Shown here piece by piece: positions 31,488-42,664 of a DNA stretch of 64,000 nucleotides. The DNA lies in NCBI RefSeq assembly GCF_001625215.2, contig NC_030387.2, forward strand, positions 24,750,517-24,814,516. Direction: 5' to 3'. The notes beneath the pieces are model-generated. The model made no database searches and was not told the origin of the DNA. It worked only from the letters and a program-made list of their open reading frames with translations. A program made the translations under genes and the position numbers. Source of the stretch: Daucus carota subsp. sativus. Its lineage: Eukaryota; Streptophyta; Magnoliopsida; Apiales; Apiaceae. Numbering within the stretch: the first letter of the stretch is position 1; each line of letters begins with the position of its first letter.

Positions 31488-32809
31488 GTGGGAAATAGCA
31501 AGCTTTTTGGGTTTTGGCGATGAGCAGCAAGAAGCGTAAAATAATAAAAGCAGCACATCAAGTGGAAAGCCAATTCTTATCCATTTGCATCAACGCTGTG
31601 TATCCACTCCATATATGTTGCTGGGACTCAGCCAAAGAGTGTGTGTCGGAGTATAGAATGAATAATAATGTGAATATTTTATAATTTTTTAATTTAAAAT
31701 AAGTGTCGAAATGTCTATACACATGTTCACAATACATGACACGGTACTCAAAATAAATTGAAAAATCTTTCCACCAATTTTAAGCAATTAATTTAAATAT
31801 AATACAAATTAATATCGTGGCTGAGTTGTACTCCCTTTGTCCCGGCACATATTTTGAGATTTTTATAAAGTATAGTTTCATAACCTTTTTAAAAAAAATA
31901 AAATAAATAAAAGTCTAAACGCCAAATTTTTCTTCAGGATTTTTTAAAAAAAAATACTAATTATAAAACTATACTTTATAGAATCTCAAAATATACGTCA
32001 AAAAGTAATATAAAAGACATGCGGGGACCGAGTAACAAGCTTCTCCGAGATACAGAACTCTTTTAGGACTTGAATCATTATTAATACTTGCCAATAATCT
32101 GTCAAATTAATTTGTACTTAAGAATATTAGTGGATGGACTAGTGTGAACTGTGAAAGACGTGCATAATTAGATGCTGGAGTTATTGCAATGCAGAGTCAC
32201 CCTCAACATGAAAGGCAAAGGTAGCGAGTCAACTTGGCAAAGAAAAAGCGAGCGATGCCCATTCGATTTTGTGAATAAATATCTTGCATGATGAGGAATC
32301 CCATTTGGCGACAACACTTAGTGAACTGGCAGGTGCTGTGCTTTGTCATGACCACCTTTTGTTTTTTTGCATTTTTTCTTTCCCATCCTCTAAAGTGAAC
32401 TCCACTAACAAAGATTATTGCCTTCTTCTCAATCATCTGGCATCTTCTTTGTCATTAGCCATTAATCATTACATTTAACTTAGCTTACCTTGTATCATTA
32501 AATTGGTCCGGAGTTTCAGATTCTATCAGATAGTTTACGAGGGCTCGACAAATATTTTAAAACTGTATGGAAATGAGTAGGACGAGGGGAGTGACCGTTA
32601 GATTCCCGGCTGGACCAACATAAAAAAATTTGTGAAAATTTAATATTATGCATTCCACATCAGTAGCTAAGATATGATTCATTTTCTCTGATATGTTCAG
32701 CAAACCAGATTATCACATCTCATTGCATAACCAATGACTTAACAAACTCATGCTTTTTGCATGCATCAAACAACCTAGCCAACTTATCAAGGGGGAATTT
32801 TCTCCTCTG
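31488..32809. other. Intergenic DNA 3' of the MYB gene
   Basis: Apart from the Stowaway at 31831-32032, nothing is recognised. Two overlapping short ORFs on opposite strands near 32203-32478 have no family features. The last 200-300 bases probably hold the MYB 3' UTR. Confidence 0.5.
31831..32032. repeat. Stowaway-type MITE with TA target duplication
   Basis: CTCCCTTTGTCCCG at the left and CGGGGACCGAG at the right are inverted with mismatches, with TA at 31829-31830 and 32033-32034. Internal inverted arms (TTTTGAGATTTTTATAAAGTATAG and its inverse) are clear. Confidence 0.8.
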
Positions 32810-33920
32810 TTACCAAATTTGATGTCTACCTGCTCGGAACTGAAATCCTGGATTCAGAGGGCTGAAACCAGCTCCAAGGTCACCAGTCTCATGCTTATAC
32901 GCTGTTAAAGTATTGTTATGCATTGAGTTGAACATCATCAGTAATTCATCATCTGTCTTATTCCAGTCAAGAACTTTTTGTGGCATGCTGATGGGCTTCT
33001 CTGGCTGTGGAATGAAAGTAGACTTGTCGTCTGCAGGAAATTTGTAATCGTCGGATGGAGTAGTGTCTGTCAGATGCGTGGTGGTGATGTCGTGGATGCT
33101 AGGCCTCCTCTTTTCTTTCCCTTCTGAAAGTTGTCTCAAGTAGTATTTCTGAGCATGGCTTGCCACTTGAGTTGATGTCTTGGTGATGACAAAATTTCGT
33201 GCTATGTTCCTCCAGTCTCCTTTGCCATGCTTCTGAAGCCCCATTAGAAACCGCCTATCATGTTATCATTAAACAAATTTCACTTTACCATTAGAAAATG
33301 GAACTTGTGGATAATTGTTTACATGTACTAAGTTCTGCCTATTGAAGTGTTAGCAACTGAAACTAATTCTCTGATAAGCAAAAAACAAAGTTGTCATAAA
33401 CTGATAAACTGATGTAAGAATACGCAGCATCAGTTCTCATCTTTGATGTACCTTAATGCAGTTTTGACAACAATAGTATAGTTACCTTCAAAAAAAAAAC
33501 CATAAAAAAAAATCACCTGTGTTCATCTTCTGTCCAAGGTACACCTTTCTTTTTCTCCTGATCAGAAGATCTACAAGCCAAAGGCCTCTTTCTGAACTCG
33601 TTGAGTTCTGGAATTCCCGCCAATTCCATTGTGAAAGAAGAATCCTGTGGATCACCTGGTGGAAGTGGGAACAGACCAGCTTCAATATCACTGATATCAG
33701 CCACCAATTTCCTGTACTGCTCAATCACATCATAGACTGTTTTCCCAGGGATCATTAATGCCACCTTTATCCATCGATCAGGTGTCTCTTTGTCGTAAAG
33801 TGCTAGACAGCTCTCAAACTTCTTGTTGTCTTCAGTTGTCCAGTTGGTTCTTGTGCTTTGAAATTCTTGCATCGACCAGTTCGAATTGAAAGTGTGAGAT
33901 GCAGGATACAAAGTCTCCAT
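32810..33920 (-). CDS. DIVARICATA-type MYB transcription factor (282 aa)
   Basis: Two exons on the minus strand (33920-33517 and 33254-32810) join in phase at GAACACAG|GCGGTTT. The first MYB/SANT domain (about residues 25-75) has the three spaced Trp/aromatic positions in [11 protein letters not shown] and [13 protein letters not shown]. The second (about residues 129-180) is [30 protein letters not shown] and ends in SHAQKYY. That motif is the R1/DIV-class signature, where most members have SHAQKYF. Members are nuclear DNA-binding regulators of development and stress responses. The length matches the family. A 5' UTR intron is likely: GTAAG donor near 34116, TTTGCAG acceptor just before the ATG. 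The particular targets cannot be inferred. Confidence 0.93.
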
Positions 33921-36005
33921 ATCTGCAAAGTTCCAACTGCTTATCTTTATTCGAAACTTTCAAGATTTAGAACAGAAATCAAGTATGAAGATATCGACAT
34001 ACATCACTAAGACCCTAAATATATAATGATCATTCAGTAGGAATCAAAATAGTCTTTATTCCTAACAGCATAAATTGAAGATCCACCAAAAATAGAAAAA
34101 AGAAGAAAATCTTACCTTCTAAGAATCTTGAAAAATATAGGAACTGATCTTACTTGAACAAATATAAGCCTATATCTTGCCAACCAAACAATAAGCGAAT
34201 CTTAATAATTATTCAAACCAGTCAACACTTGAAAGAAAATCAGAGAGATAAAGAAAAGATCAAATCAAATTCGGGAAAAGTGATTGTTTCTAAAGAATCC
34301 AGAGCAAGTTGAAGATGGTGCTTGATATAAGAAAATTAGGAGATAGAAGATCAGAATATCAGGAAGTAGTTGGAGTATAGTTCTGTGGTCTAGTCATGGA
34401 TGAACCCAAATGATAAGAGATTTGGAATGAAAAAAGTAGAGATTAAAAAATCAGAAGGTGGCTAAATTTGATTGGGGTTTTGTAGTTTTTGCAGCACATG
34501 CATATTTATTAGCCTTTTCTCTTCTTATTGTAGGGTGGTGATGGAAGAAGGGTCTGGCTCCAATGTATAGTCTAAGAAAATCAATATACTTTTGTGTCAG
34601 CAAATAAAAGTTTCCCTTACTATTGGACAATCTTTTGGCAATAGCACTTTTAGAAGGTAGACAATAAACAAGCAAAAGCTAAGCAAATTGTATAACCATT
34701 CATCTTTCTTTATTTTGATTTCTTTGGCAGTTTTCCTATTCCTTTTCTCTAAATTCTCTTCATGATTGAAAAAATCTTAATATCCTAACAATAAATTAAC
34801 TCAAATTTAAGTATTATGTATTTCAGCACTTGCAAATACACAATCCTATCAATACATTTTTTGAGTCGGCATTTCAAGAATCAATCAACATGAGCGTAGA
34901 TAGAGACTAGGACTAATCTCTAAAGGTGTTGTTTATGCTGAGGGAAAATCAGTCAAGTTGTTCCAAAAAGGTATTAATAATTAAACAGTGGCTGCAGTGA
35001 AGGATGCAAATTGCAGTGGAAAAGAAGCTACTTCGAATTTATTCCCAAGTGCATGATGAATCAGCTAATAACATGATTTTCCAGCACAATGCAAGATATA
35101 AGTGATGAGCTGATAAGGCCACACCTCTAACTCAAGGGCTTCTTTTTGGCCCTTGTCTGAAAATGTGTATAAGCCATTTTTTGAGAGATCTGCACATTTC
35201 TTTCACCTAAATCACCATCTTCTTCTTTTGCTTGATAACAATGTTATATTGATAAATTATTCTAAGTAAGTTGCTCCAAGTATGATCATATACAGTTTAT
35301 GTCACAAGTGTTCACACGAATCATTCAGGACGATTAGTTAATATCCATACAAAAGAAGCTTTTAGTTATATTTCTATGTGTTTAAGTTGAGAGGGTTGCA
35401 CATGTATTTCATATCAGAGTTTATGGCTTAGATGTAAGTCAGATGCCGAAGTTTTTTGCTCAGAATTCGGCCATTGACAGATTTAACTCACAATTAATCT
35501 TGTTGATTCCCTCAGTTTCCCTCGTCGTCTAGTTTAATGGTATGTTCAATAATGTGGGGTCTCTACCAAGTTGCAAAAAGGAGATTTATGGGATCAAATC
35601 AATTCTTTTGGAATGTAATTGTGGACATGGAAGATGATATGTGGCACAAACAAGAAAAGGTTGAACCCATAATGAAATGCTTTTCGGAAAGAAGTCTTAT
35701 TCTAAGAATCAGCTAAGCTTTGACAAAGCTTGCATTAGATTCTTTTGTCAAGGTCTTCATTCTTGATTTGCATACAGAACAATAAAAGGATTGTTCATCT
35801 ATTTCCTTATCACACAAGAGCAAAGAGCAAGAGGCATACATATTTCTCAATCTTGCATTAGAAACTTAAAGCATGATGGCTCCAAAAAGCATGTAGGAAA
35901 ACTTTGTGAATTATACATAATCCTGAAAAATAATACCAAGTAAATTGGAAAAAAAAAAGTAATACAAAATTAATCAAATAGCAGACAGGTAACAAGTTTA
36001 GGTGC
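33921..36005. other. MYB promoter region and intergenic DNA
   Basis: The first 200 bases hold the probable MYB 5' UTR and its intron (the minus-strand donor AAG|GTAAGATT lies at about 34116). The remainder is AT-rich with no gene or bounded transposon. Confidence 0.5.
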
Positions 36006-36290
36006 TATTCTACCTCTTTATTAGCTGTCGATGAAAGTACACCTGGAATAATATTGTAATTTGTTGAACCAGCATATCTGTGATCAGCCGCTGCAGTGTC
36101 AGGAATGCAAGGTTCCATCTCTACTTCTGTAGAAAGCTTCCTTTCTTCTCTAGCTCACAACTTGAGTTGGTATCCTGGTAGAGTTGTATCACTTCAAGAA
36201 ATGTTAAAGACTTCACTTCTATAGCAACATTTAGTTTACTAAAAACATCTCCAGAACTGCCACTAAACCAGCTTCAGTATTACTAAGATC
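36006..36290 (-). pseudogene. Possible gene remnant split by the copia insertion
   Basis: On the minus strand there are two open stretches in different frames. One includes LSNTEAGLVAVLEMF and NVAIEVKSLTFLEVIQLYQD; the other ends GVLSSTANKEVE and a stop codon. The phrase AACCAGCTTCAGTATTACT (plus strand, about 36268) matches the MYB gene exon near 33673 at 20 of 24 positions. On the minus strand it encodes a similar S-x-x-EAGL motif. It may be a decayed MYB duplicate fragment; the rest does not align obviously. The copia element entered at its right edge (36291). Tentative. Confidence 0.3.
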
Positions 36291-36610
36291 TGTTAATGAT
36301 ATACAAGCAAATTCAGCAAGCATGTGCAAGGTGACAGTGACAGCTAACAACATGACAGCTAGCACAGCTCCACCTCAGCATACAGGCCACGATCTCATAG
36401 AATAGTTCGTTACTAGTTTGTTACAAAATGTGTAGATACATTCATGTATGTAAATAGTCTAGGAGTCTCTAGTAGGTTCTGTTCATCTGTATATATAAAC
36501 AGAACCATGTGTACAGTTTTCTCAAGCTTGATATTCAATACAGTTTCTGATACACAGTAATACAAGCTCTCTTCTTAGTGTGTTCTTCAGTTTAGATTAC
36601 ATTTCTAATA
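36291..36610 (+). repeat. 5' LTR of the copia element
   Basis: 320 bp, starting TGTTAATG and ending TTTCTAATA, so the 3' dinucleotide is TA rather than the usual CA. A TATA-like TATATATAAAC lies near 36490 and could be the promoter core. It differs from the 3' LTR only by GGTTCTGTT/GGTTTTGTT and GTGTACAG/GTGCACAG. Confidence 0.95.
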
Positions 36611-36625
36611 TGGTATCAGAGCCAG
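36611..36625 (+). other. Primer-binding site for initiator tRNA-Met
   Basis: TGGTATCAGAGCCAG directly follows the 5' LTR. It is the standard plant copia primer-binding site, complementary to the 3' end of initiator tRNA-Met. Confidence 0.93.
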
Positions 36626-36680
36626 GTTACGCTCTAAACTGAAGATCCAGCACCTAGTTACAGTCTTTGATTGCGTGTGA

Positions 36681-39600
36681 ATGTACTCATATGCTTCCGC
36701 AGTAATATCAAGAACTTCATCAATGGCGGCAAATCAAGTAATAGACATAAATCATCCATATTATCTCAGCTCATCAGATCATCCTGGATTAGCGCTTGTC
36801 ACAGAGGTGTTAACAGAGCAAAACTATCAGCAATGGAGCAGATCTGTCAGAATTACTCTCTCGACCAAATTGAAGCTAGGCTTCATAGACGGAACAGTTC
36901 ACAAACCTGCAACCACATCAAATCAGTATGCGTTGTGGAAACGAGGTGATGATTTGGTTGTTTCATGGATCCTGAACTCAGTCTCCACTGAAATTAGGAA
37001 AAGCATTGTGTATATGAATACATCACAACAGATCTGGGAAGATCTGTTCAAACGATACTCTCAGAGCAATGTTCCACAGCTGTTTAATCACAGGAAGGAA
37101 CTTGCTTCTCTTACTCAAGGTACTAAATCAATCAATGCTTATTTTACATTTAGAGGATTGATTGATGAACTTGAGAATTTGGCACCAATTCCTAGATGTA
37201 TGTGTCAAAACAGCAATTGTGCTTGTGGTTTAAGTGCAAGATTAGACAGTTATGAACAGCAGATTAGGTTAAGTCAATTTCTAATGGGACTGAATGATCA
37301 GTTCACAACGACTAGAGGTCAGATATTGTTGATGAATCCACTGCCAGATATCAGTAGAGCATATGCTATGCTCTTGCAAGAAGAAAGTCAAAGGAACAAT
37401 GCAAATAGCATGACAACTGCTGTGACTAAAGGAGTAGCTATGAATGCTAGGTTTCAACAAAGTAATCAAGGATCTAAGCAGAAGTTTGGAAACAGAAAGG
37501 AGGAGAAGAAAGGAGGTGACTCCAGTGTGACCTGTGAGTACTGTAAACTTACAGGTCATAGCAAGGACAAATGCTTTGCTTTGCATGGATATCCGGAATG
37601 GCATAGACTGTATGGTCAGCCTAAGCCTAAAGTCAAGAACAAAATTGCTGCTAATATGATACACAGTTCCAATGCTAATGGAGCCTCTGGAAATGATAAT
37701 GTTTCAACTCAGAATTCAACTCTCAACACAACTGGTACAGCTGGTACATCTGGTACTTCAGTGACAGATTCACTCTCTGAGTCTCAATGTCAACAAATAA
37801 TCTCTATGTTGCAATCTAAACTCCAGCCTACTACATATGCTCCTTGGATAAACAACAGCACAAATCAGGTGTCAGGTATAAATTTCCAAACTAACTCTGT
37901 CATGTTTGCATCACCTGCTGTAATGACATCTGGTAAGGAAGTTTGGATACTGGACTCTGGAGCTACACATCATATTACTCCATACTTAGAACTTGTACAC
38001 AAGCCTGTATCAGTTGCATCACAATTGCACTTACCTAATGGAGATCATTCTGCTGTTACACATATAGGCAGTGTATATCTGTCTAATGACATCATTCTGT
38101 GCAATGTGCTGGTAGTTCCAACCTTTCATTGTAACTTGTTGTCTATTCCACAACTAACATATAACACTGCATCCACTGTTATGTTTTCTTCTGCCAAATG
38201 TATTTTGCAGGACCCTGCCTTGATGATGGAGAAAGAGATTGGTGAACTGGTAGAAGGTCTATACAAGCTTAATACTCAAGCCTCCAAACCTTATTGTATC
38301 AACCCAAGCTTAAAAGTGTCAGCCAATAGTTGTTCTCAGTCCACATTACATAAGTGGCACTGGAGATTGGGTCATCCTTCTGTTAATGTGTTAACACATA
38401 TCAAAAATCTGTCCATACCTACTACTAGTGTCATGACTGATTGTGAGATTTGTCATCTTGCAAAGCAAGTTAGATTACCTTTTCCAGTTAGGGAGTCAAG
38501 TAGTTCTGCACCTTTTGATATCATACAATGTGATGTATGGGGTCCATATAAGTACAGTACTCATGGAAATTGTACAAAATTTCTGACTATTGTTGATGAT
38601 TTTTCCAAATGTACATGGATCTACTTGTGCTCTTCTAAGTCTCAAGTACCTCAGCTAATCAAAAATTTTGTTGCTTATGTATTCACTCATTTTCAAAAAA
38701 TAGTAAAAATTCTAAGATCAGATAATGGAAGAGAATTTGACAATACTGATCTTACTCAACACTGTTCTGAACTTGGTATACTCCAACAATTTACTTGTGC
38801 TCATACCCCTCAACAGAATGGAACTGTTGAGAGGAAACATCAGCACCTTCTAAATGTTGCCAGGTCTCTTCGATTTCAGGCTAATCTTCCCATTTCTTTC
38901 TGGGGGTATTGTGTACTAACTGCTACACATTTGATCAATATCCTACCCACTCCTGTACTCAAATACAAATCCCCATTTGAAGTGCTTTTCAAGAAAAAGC
39001 CAGACTATTCCACTCTCAGAACTTTTGGTTGTTTATGTTACATTTCAGATCTATACTCTGCCTCAGACAAATTTGCACCAAAAACTATGAAGTGTGTGTT
39101 TTTAGGCTATCCGTTTAACAAAAAGGGATACAGGGTCATGAACTTGACCACCAGAAAATGCTATGTGTCTAGAGACATTAAATTTGTGGAGGATGTGTTT
39201 CCTTTTCAGAATAATCCTGCTAGTACTACTGTCCCAGCATCACCCATAATGTTTCCTGCTACACCTTTTCATGAGTTGTATATTCATGATTCTGACCAAA
39301 TTGAACATACACACATTTCAACTGCTCATGACACCAGTCCTGATACTTCTCATGACAGTGACAATACTGTAGCTGACCCCCCTCCTGTTCAAAGACCTAG
39401 CAGACAGGAACAGATACCTGCTAAGTTCAAAGACTATACAGGTCTACCAGTCACCATCAGCTCTACTTCACATCATGCAGACTTGCAGGGTACTGCTCCT
39501 CCAACCTGTAAGTACCCTATTCAAAAGTATCTCTCTTATAATGCTTTTTCTCCAAAGTACACTCAGTTTCTCTGTGCCTCAGCTGCTATACCTATTCCCT

Positions 39601-41294
39601 TTACTTATAAGCAAGCTGCTACTGATAGCAATTGGCTACAAGCTATGAAATTAGAGCTGCATGCACTGGAGTCTAACCACACATGGGATTTAGTACCTAA
39701 ACCTGCTAATACTCATATTGTTGACTGTAAATGGTTGTTCAAAGTCAAGTATCTTCCAGATGGTAGCATTGAAAGATATAAGGCTCGGTTGGTGGCCAAA
39801 GGATTCACCCAAACCTATGGTCTTGATTATTTTGAAACATTTGCTCCAGTTGCTAAGATGACTACAGTACGTCTTTTTGTTGCTGTGGCTGCTTCTCAAA
39901 AATGGCCAATTACACAGCTTGATGTCACCAATGCCTTCTTGCATGGTGACTTGCATGAAGATGTTTACATGAGAATACCACCTGGTTATGCTCAGTTGTC
40001 TTCCATTCCTGCTATCAATGAGATCACAGACTTGAGTAATTGGGTTTGCAAGCTTGTCAAGTCTATCTATGGGCTCCGTCAAGCGCCCAGATGTTGGTTC
40101 ACTAAGTTCTTTAACACTCTCAAGCAATATGGCTTTACTCAATGTCATTCTGACAACAGCTTGTTCACGTTTCATCAAGATTCTCACTTTGTTGCTGTGC
40201 TTGTCTATGTGGACGACATCCTAATTACTGGGACTGACAAATCTCTTATTGAGCATGTCATTCAGTTTATGGCAAAAGCATTTAAGGTAAAAGATCTGGG
40301 TGCCCTCAGATACTTTCTTGGCATTGAAGCTGCCAGGTCAGCTACTGGTGTTTACTTGCATCAACGGAAATACACCCTTGATATTCTGCAAGATACTGGG
40401 CTAATGGCTGCTCGTCCTTCAAAAATACCTATGGAGCAGAATCATAACTTGCACAGCAACACTAGTGAATTTCTATCTGACACAGATACTTTCTTGTTCC
40501 GGCGTCTGGTTGGGCGTCTAATTTACCTGACTGTTACGCGTCCTGATCTATCCTACTCTGTTCAGGTCTTATCACAGTTTATCTCTAAGCCACGTTGTGA
40601 TCATTTGACAGCAGCTTACAAGGTGGTTCGCTACTTAAAACAATCTCCAGGACAAGGGTTGTTCTTTGCTCGAAATGCGAAGCCTTCTCTGCATGCTTTC
40701 TGTGATTCTGATTGGGGAGGTTGTCGTCAAACTCGACAATCCTTGACTGGAAACTATGTTTTGTTTGGCAATACTATCATTTCTTGGAAGTGCAAGAAAC
40801 AGCACACCGTCTCCAGGTCTTCAGCTGAAGCTGAATATCGCTGTATGACAGACACGTGTTGTGAAATTAAGTGGTTACTAGCTCTGTTCAAGACATTTGG
40901 CTATAACAAACTTACACCAGTTGCTCTAGCCTGTGATAGTCGCTCTGCTCTCTATATTGCCTCCAACCCTGTCTATCATGAGCGAACAAAGCATATAGAC
41001 ATCGATTGTCATCTGGTGCGTGAGCTTCTGCAGTTAGGTGTTGTTACTACTACACATGTTCAGACATCTGAGCAACCTGCTGACATATTCACCAAAGCTT
41101 TACCTTCTCATCAGCTTACCTATCTCATTTCCAAGTTGGGTGTTTGCAACATGTTTGCCACTCCCAACTTGAGGGGGGATGTTAATGATATACAAGCAAA
41201 TTCAGCAAGCATGTGCAAGGTGACAGTGACAGCTAACAACATGACAGCTAGCACAGCTCCACCTCAGCATACAGGCCACGATCTCATAGAATAG
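36681..41294 (+). CDS. Ty1-copia Gag-Pol polyprotein (1537 aa, intact)
   Basis: One ORF without stops or frameshifts. In order: a Gag region beginning near residue 15 (HPGLALVTEVLTEQNYQQW); a CCHC zinc knuckle CEYCKLTGHSKDKC at about 285; aspartic protease WILDSGATHH at about 423; the integrase His/Cys zinc motif (HWRLGH...CEICHLAKQ); the catalytic core with DDF near 639 and SDNGREF; reverse transcriptase with LDVTNAFLHG and YVDD at about 1176; and RNase H with CDSDWGG at about 1341 and SSAEAEYR. It makes the capsid and enzymes for copying and inserting the element. The ORF does not stop before the polypurine tract. It runs through it and about 38 codons into the 3' LTR before TAG at 41292, which is unusual. 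The start may be this ATG or the Met 14 codons later. Confidence 0.95.
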   Translation: MYSYASAVISRTSSMAANQVIDINHPYYLSSSDHPGLALVTEVLTEQNYQQWSRSVRITLSTKLKLGFIDGTVHKPATTSNQYALWKRGDDLVVSWILNSVSTEIRKSIVYMNTSQQIWEDLFKRYSQSNVPQLFNHRKELASLTQGTKSINAYFTFRGLIDELENLAPIPRCMCQNSNCACGLSARLDSYEQQIRLSQFLMGLNDQFTTTRGQILLMNPLPDISRAYAMLLQEESQRNNANSMTTAVTKGVAMNARFQQSNQGSKQKFGNRKEEKKGGDSSVTCEYCKLTGHSKDKCFALHGYPEWHRLYGQPKPKVKNKIAANMIHSSNANGASGNDNVSTQNSTLNTTGTAGTSGTSVTDSLSESQCQQIISMLQSKLQPTTYAPWINNSTNQVSGINFQTNSVMFASPAVMTSGKEVWILDSGATHHITPYLELVHKPVSVASQLHLPNGDHSAVTHIGSVYLSNDIILCNVLVVPTFHCNLLSIPQLTYNTASTVMFSSAKCILQDPALMMEKEIGELVEGLYKLNTQASKPYCINPSLKVSANSCSQSTLHKWHWRLGHPSVNVLTHIKNLSIPTTSVMTDCEICHLAKQVRLPFPVRESSSSAPFDIIQCDVWGPYKYSTHGNCTKFLTIVDDFSKCTWIYLCSSKSQVPQLIKNFVAYVFTHFQKIVKILRSDNGREFDNTDLTQHCSELGILQQFTCAHTPQQNGTVERKHQHLLNVARSLRFQANLPISFWGYCVLTATHLINILPTPVLKYKSPFEVLFKKKPDYSTLRTFGCLCYISDLYSASDKFAPKTMKCVFLGYPFNKKGYRVMNLTTRKCYVSRDIKFVEDVFPFQNNPASTTVPASPIMFPATPFHELYIHDSDQIEHTHISTAHDTSPDTSHDSDNTVADPPPVQRPSRQEQIPAKFKDYTGLPVTISSTSHHADLQGTAPPTCKYPIQKYLSYNAFSPKYTQFLCASAAIPIPFTYKQAATDSNWLQAMKLELHALESNHTWDLVPKPANTHIVDCKWLFKVKYLPDGSIERYKARLVAKGFTQTYGLDYFETFAPVAKMTTVRLFVAVAASQKWPITQLDVTNAFLHGDLHEDVYMRIPPGYAQLSSIPAINEITDLSNWVCKLVKSIYGLRQAPRCWFTKFFNTLKQYGFTQCHSDNSLFTFHQDSHFVAVLVYVDDILITGTDKSLIEHVIQFMAKAFKVKDLGALRYFLGIEAARSATGVYLHQRKYTLDILQDTGLMAARPSKIPMEQNHNLHSNTSEFLSDTDTFLFRRLVGRLIYLTVTRPDLSYSVQVLSQFISKPRCDHLTAAYKVVRYLKQSPGQGLFFARNAKPSLHAFCDSDWGGCRQTRQSLTGNYVLFGNTIISWKCKKQHTVSRSSAEAEYRCMTDTCCEIKWLLALFKTFGYNKLTPVALACDSRSALYIASNPVYHERTKHIDIDCHLVRELLQLGVVTTTHVQTSEQPADIFTKALPSHQLTYLISKLGVCNMFATPNLRGDVNDIQANSASMCKVTVTANNMTASTAPPQHTGHDLIE
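41171..41179 (+). other. Polypurine tract
   Basis: GAGGGGGGA immediately before the 3' LTR, the plus-strand priming site of LTR elements. Confidence 0.9.
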
Positions 41295-41499
41295 TTCGTT
41301 ACTAGTTTGTTACAAAATGTGTAGATACATTCATGTATGTAAATAGTCTAGGAGTCTCTAGTAGGTTTTGTTCATCTGTATATATAAACAGAACCATGTG
41401 CACAGTTTTCTCAAGCTTGATATTCAATACAGTTTCTGATACACAGTAATACAAGCTCTCTTCTTAGTGTGTTCTTCAGTTTAGATTACATTTCTAATA
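41180..41499 (+). repeat. 3' LTR of the copia element
   Basis: 320 bp and identical to the 5' LTR except for two transitions. Its first 115 bases are also coding, as the C-terminal tail of the polyprotein. Confidence 0.95.
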
Positions 41500-41504
41500 A
41501 GATC

Positions 41505-42463
41505 TACTCCTAGATGTTTTCACCGGTGCGCGACAATATTGGGAGTTTGAGTTAATTTAAAAAGATACTCCGCTTAATAGAAATCTAAAACAGATCAACG
41601 CCTAGCACTTGGAGTCACCTCTTCGAACTCTAAAAACATCCTATTCTATGGGAGCTTGTAAGACTATAATTTCTGTTACCAATGTAAAGAGGGTTGGATA
41701 TTATTATATTTTCCCCCATTTTTCAGATGTGGAAATTTCAACTAACCACCAATTAAACAAGATACAGAACCTAACCAAGAGGACATGATTCCAACTGATT
41801 AGGATATACATTTAACAAGTGTAGAACCCTAAATTAAACAAGCATGCAAAAAGTCGAAATGATGACTAATTTGAGACGGTGGAAATATGCCAGAAACTTT
41901 AATCTTCATTAGTGTTATGTAAACTTTTTGTTCAAAGAGCACAAATTTATTATTTTACATAGCACCCAAAAATATAAGGATGGGGTTTTGCCATGAACAC
42001 GAAATTAGTTATTATGTACAGACAACGGTACTAGTATATTATTGCCGAGACCCGTTAAATAACACAATGGTTCCTTATTTATGGATATCCACATGTCAGG
42101 ATATAACAAAATTTTAATATATACAAGCGGTTAAAAACCGTCGTATGAAGAATAATTTCGTCCGGCGCTTTTTAAGTGTTGGACAAGTTCTTGTACAATG
42201 ATTAAAAAGCACTGTACGTATTAAAACTTTCTTATAATTATAACTGCCGGATATTTATCCAACAATTAGGAACCAATATGATATTTAGCAAATCCCCGGC
42301 AATTATATGTCAGGGATGGTTATATCGAGAAAGTCCTGTTTATTAGTATTAATTTCTTGGGAAGAAAAGCAGATATGTTTTAGTCACTATAACTCGACAA
42401 AAATAAAATAGAGTTGGAGCCCGTTTGACAATATTTAAAATTATGAGTATTTACTTAATGTAA
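41505..42463. other. Intergenic DNA
   Basis: AT-rich with no gene recognised. A short inverted phrase around 42127 (GCGGTTAAAAACCGTCG) suggests the end of an old transposon, but no partner end was found. Confidence 0.45.
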
Positions 42464-42600
42464 TCTATCTACTTTTATATATAATAGCCCAATACGTTCG
42501 TGTCAAGCCTCCCTCCTGAGCAAATAAATTACCTAGCTCCGAACCTGAGCCTAACTCCGAACCTAACTCCTCCTCATACATATAAAAAAATGTTATTAAT

Positions 42601-42664
42601 GGGACTCGAACCCAAACCCTTTTCATTACAATCACAGCACTCAAACCACTTGAGCTACAAAGGC
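42601..42664 (-). other. tRNA-like segment with pol III A and B boxes
   Basis: The minus strand reads GCCTTTGTAGCTCAAGTGG... and ends GGGTTCGAGTCCC. TAGCTCAAGTGG fits an A box (42646-42657) and GGTTCGAGTCC a B box (42602-42612). The acceptor and anticodon stems do not close, so it is not a functional tRNA. It could be the head of a tRNA-derived SINE or a tRNA relic carried by the Helitron. Confidence 0.55.

Larger units (their letters stand above)
36291..41499 (+). mobile_element. Young, apparently complete Ty1-copia LTR retrotransposon
   Basis: The 5209-bp element is bounded by a perfect 5-bp duplication AGATC (36286-36290, 41500-41504). Two 320-bp LTRs differ at two positions. A primer-binding site, one uninterrupted gag-pol ORF and a polypurine tract are all present. 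The order protease-integrase-RT-RNase H is diagnostic of Ty1-copia. The low LTR divergence means a recent insertion. All parts needed for transposition appear intact, so it may be active. The lineage (perhaps Ale/Retrofit) is a guess. Confidence 0.97.

Noticed and set aside
39690..40187. 165-codon antisense ORF in the copia element
   Set aside because: Antisense shadow of the reverse transcriptase region.
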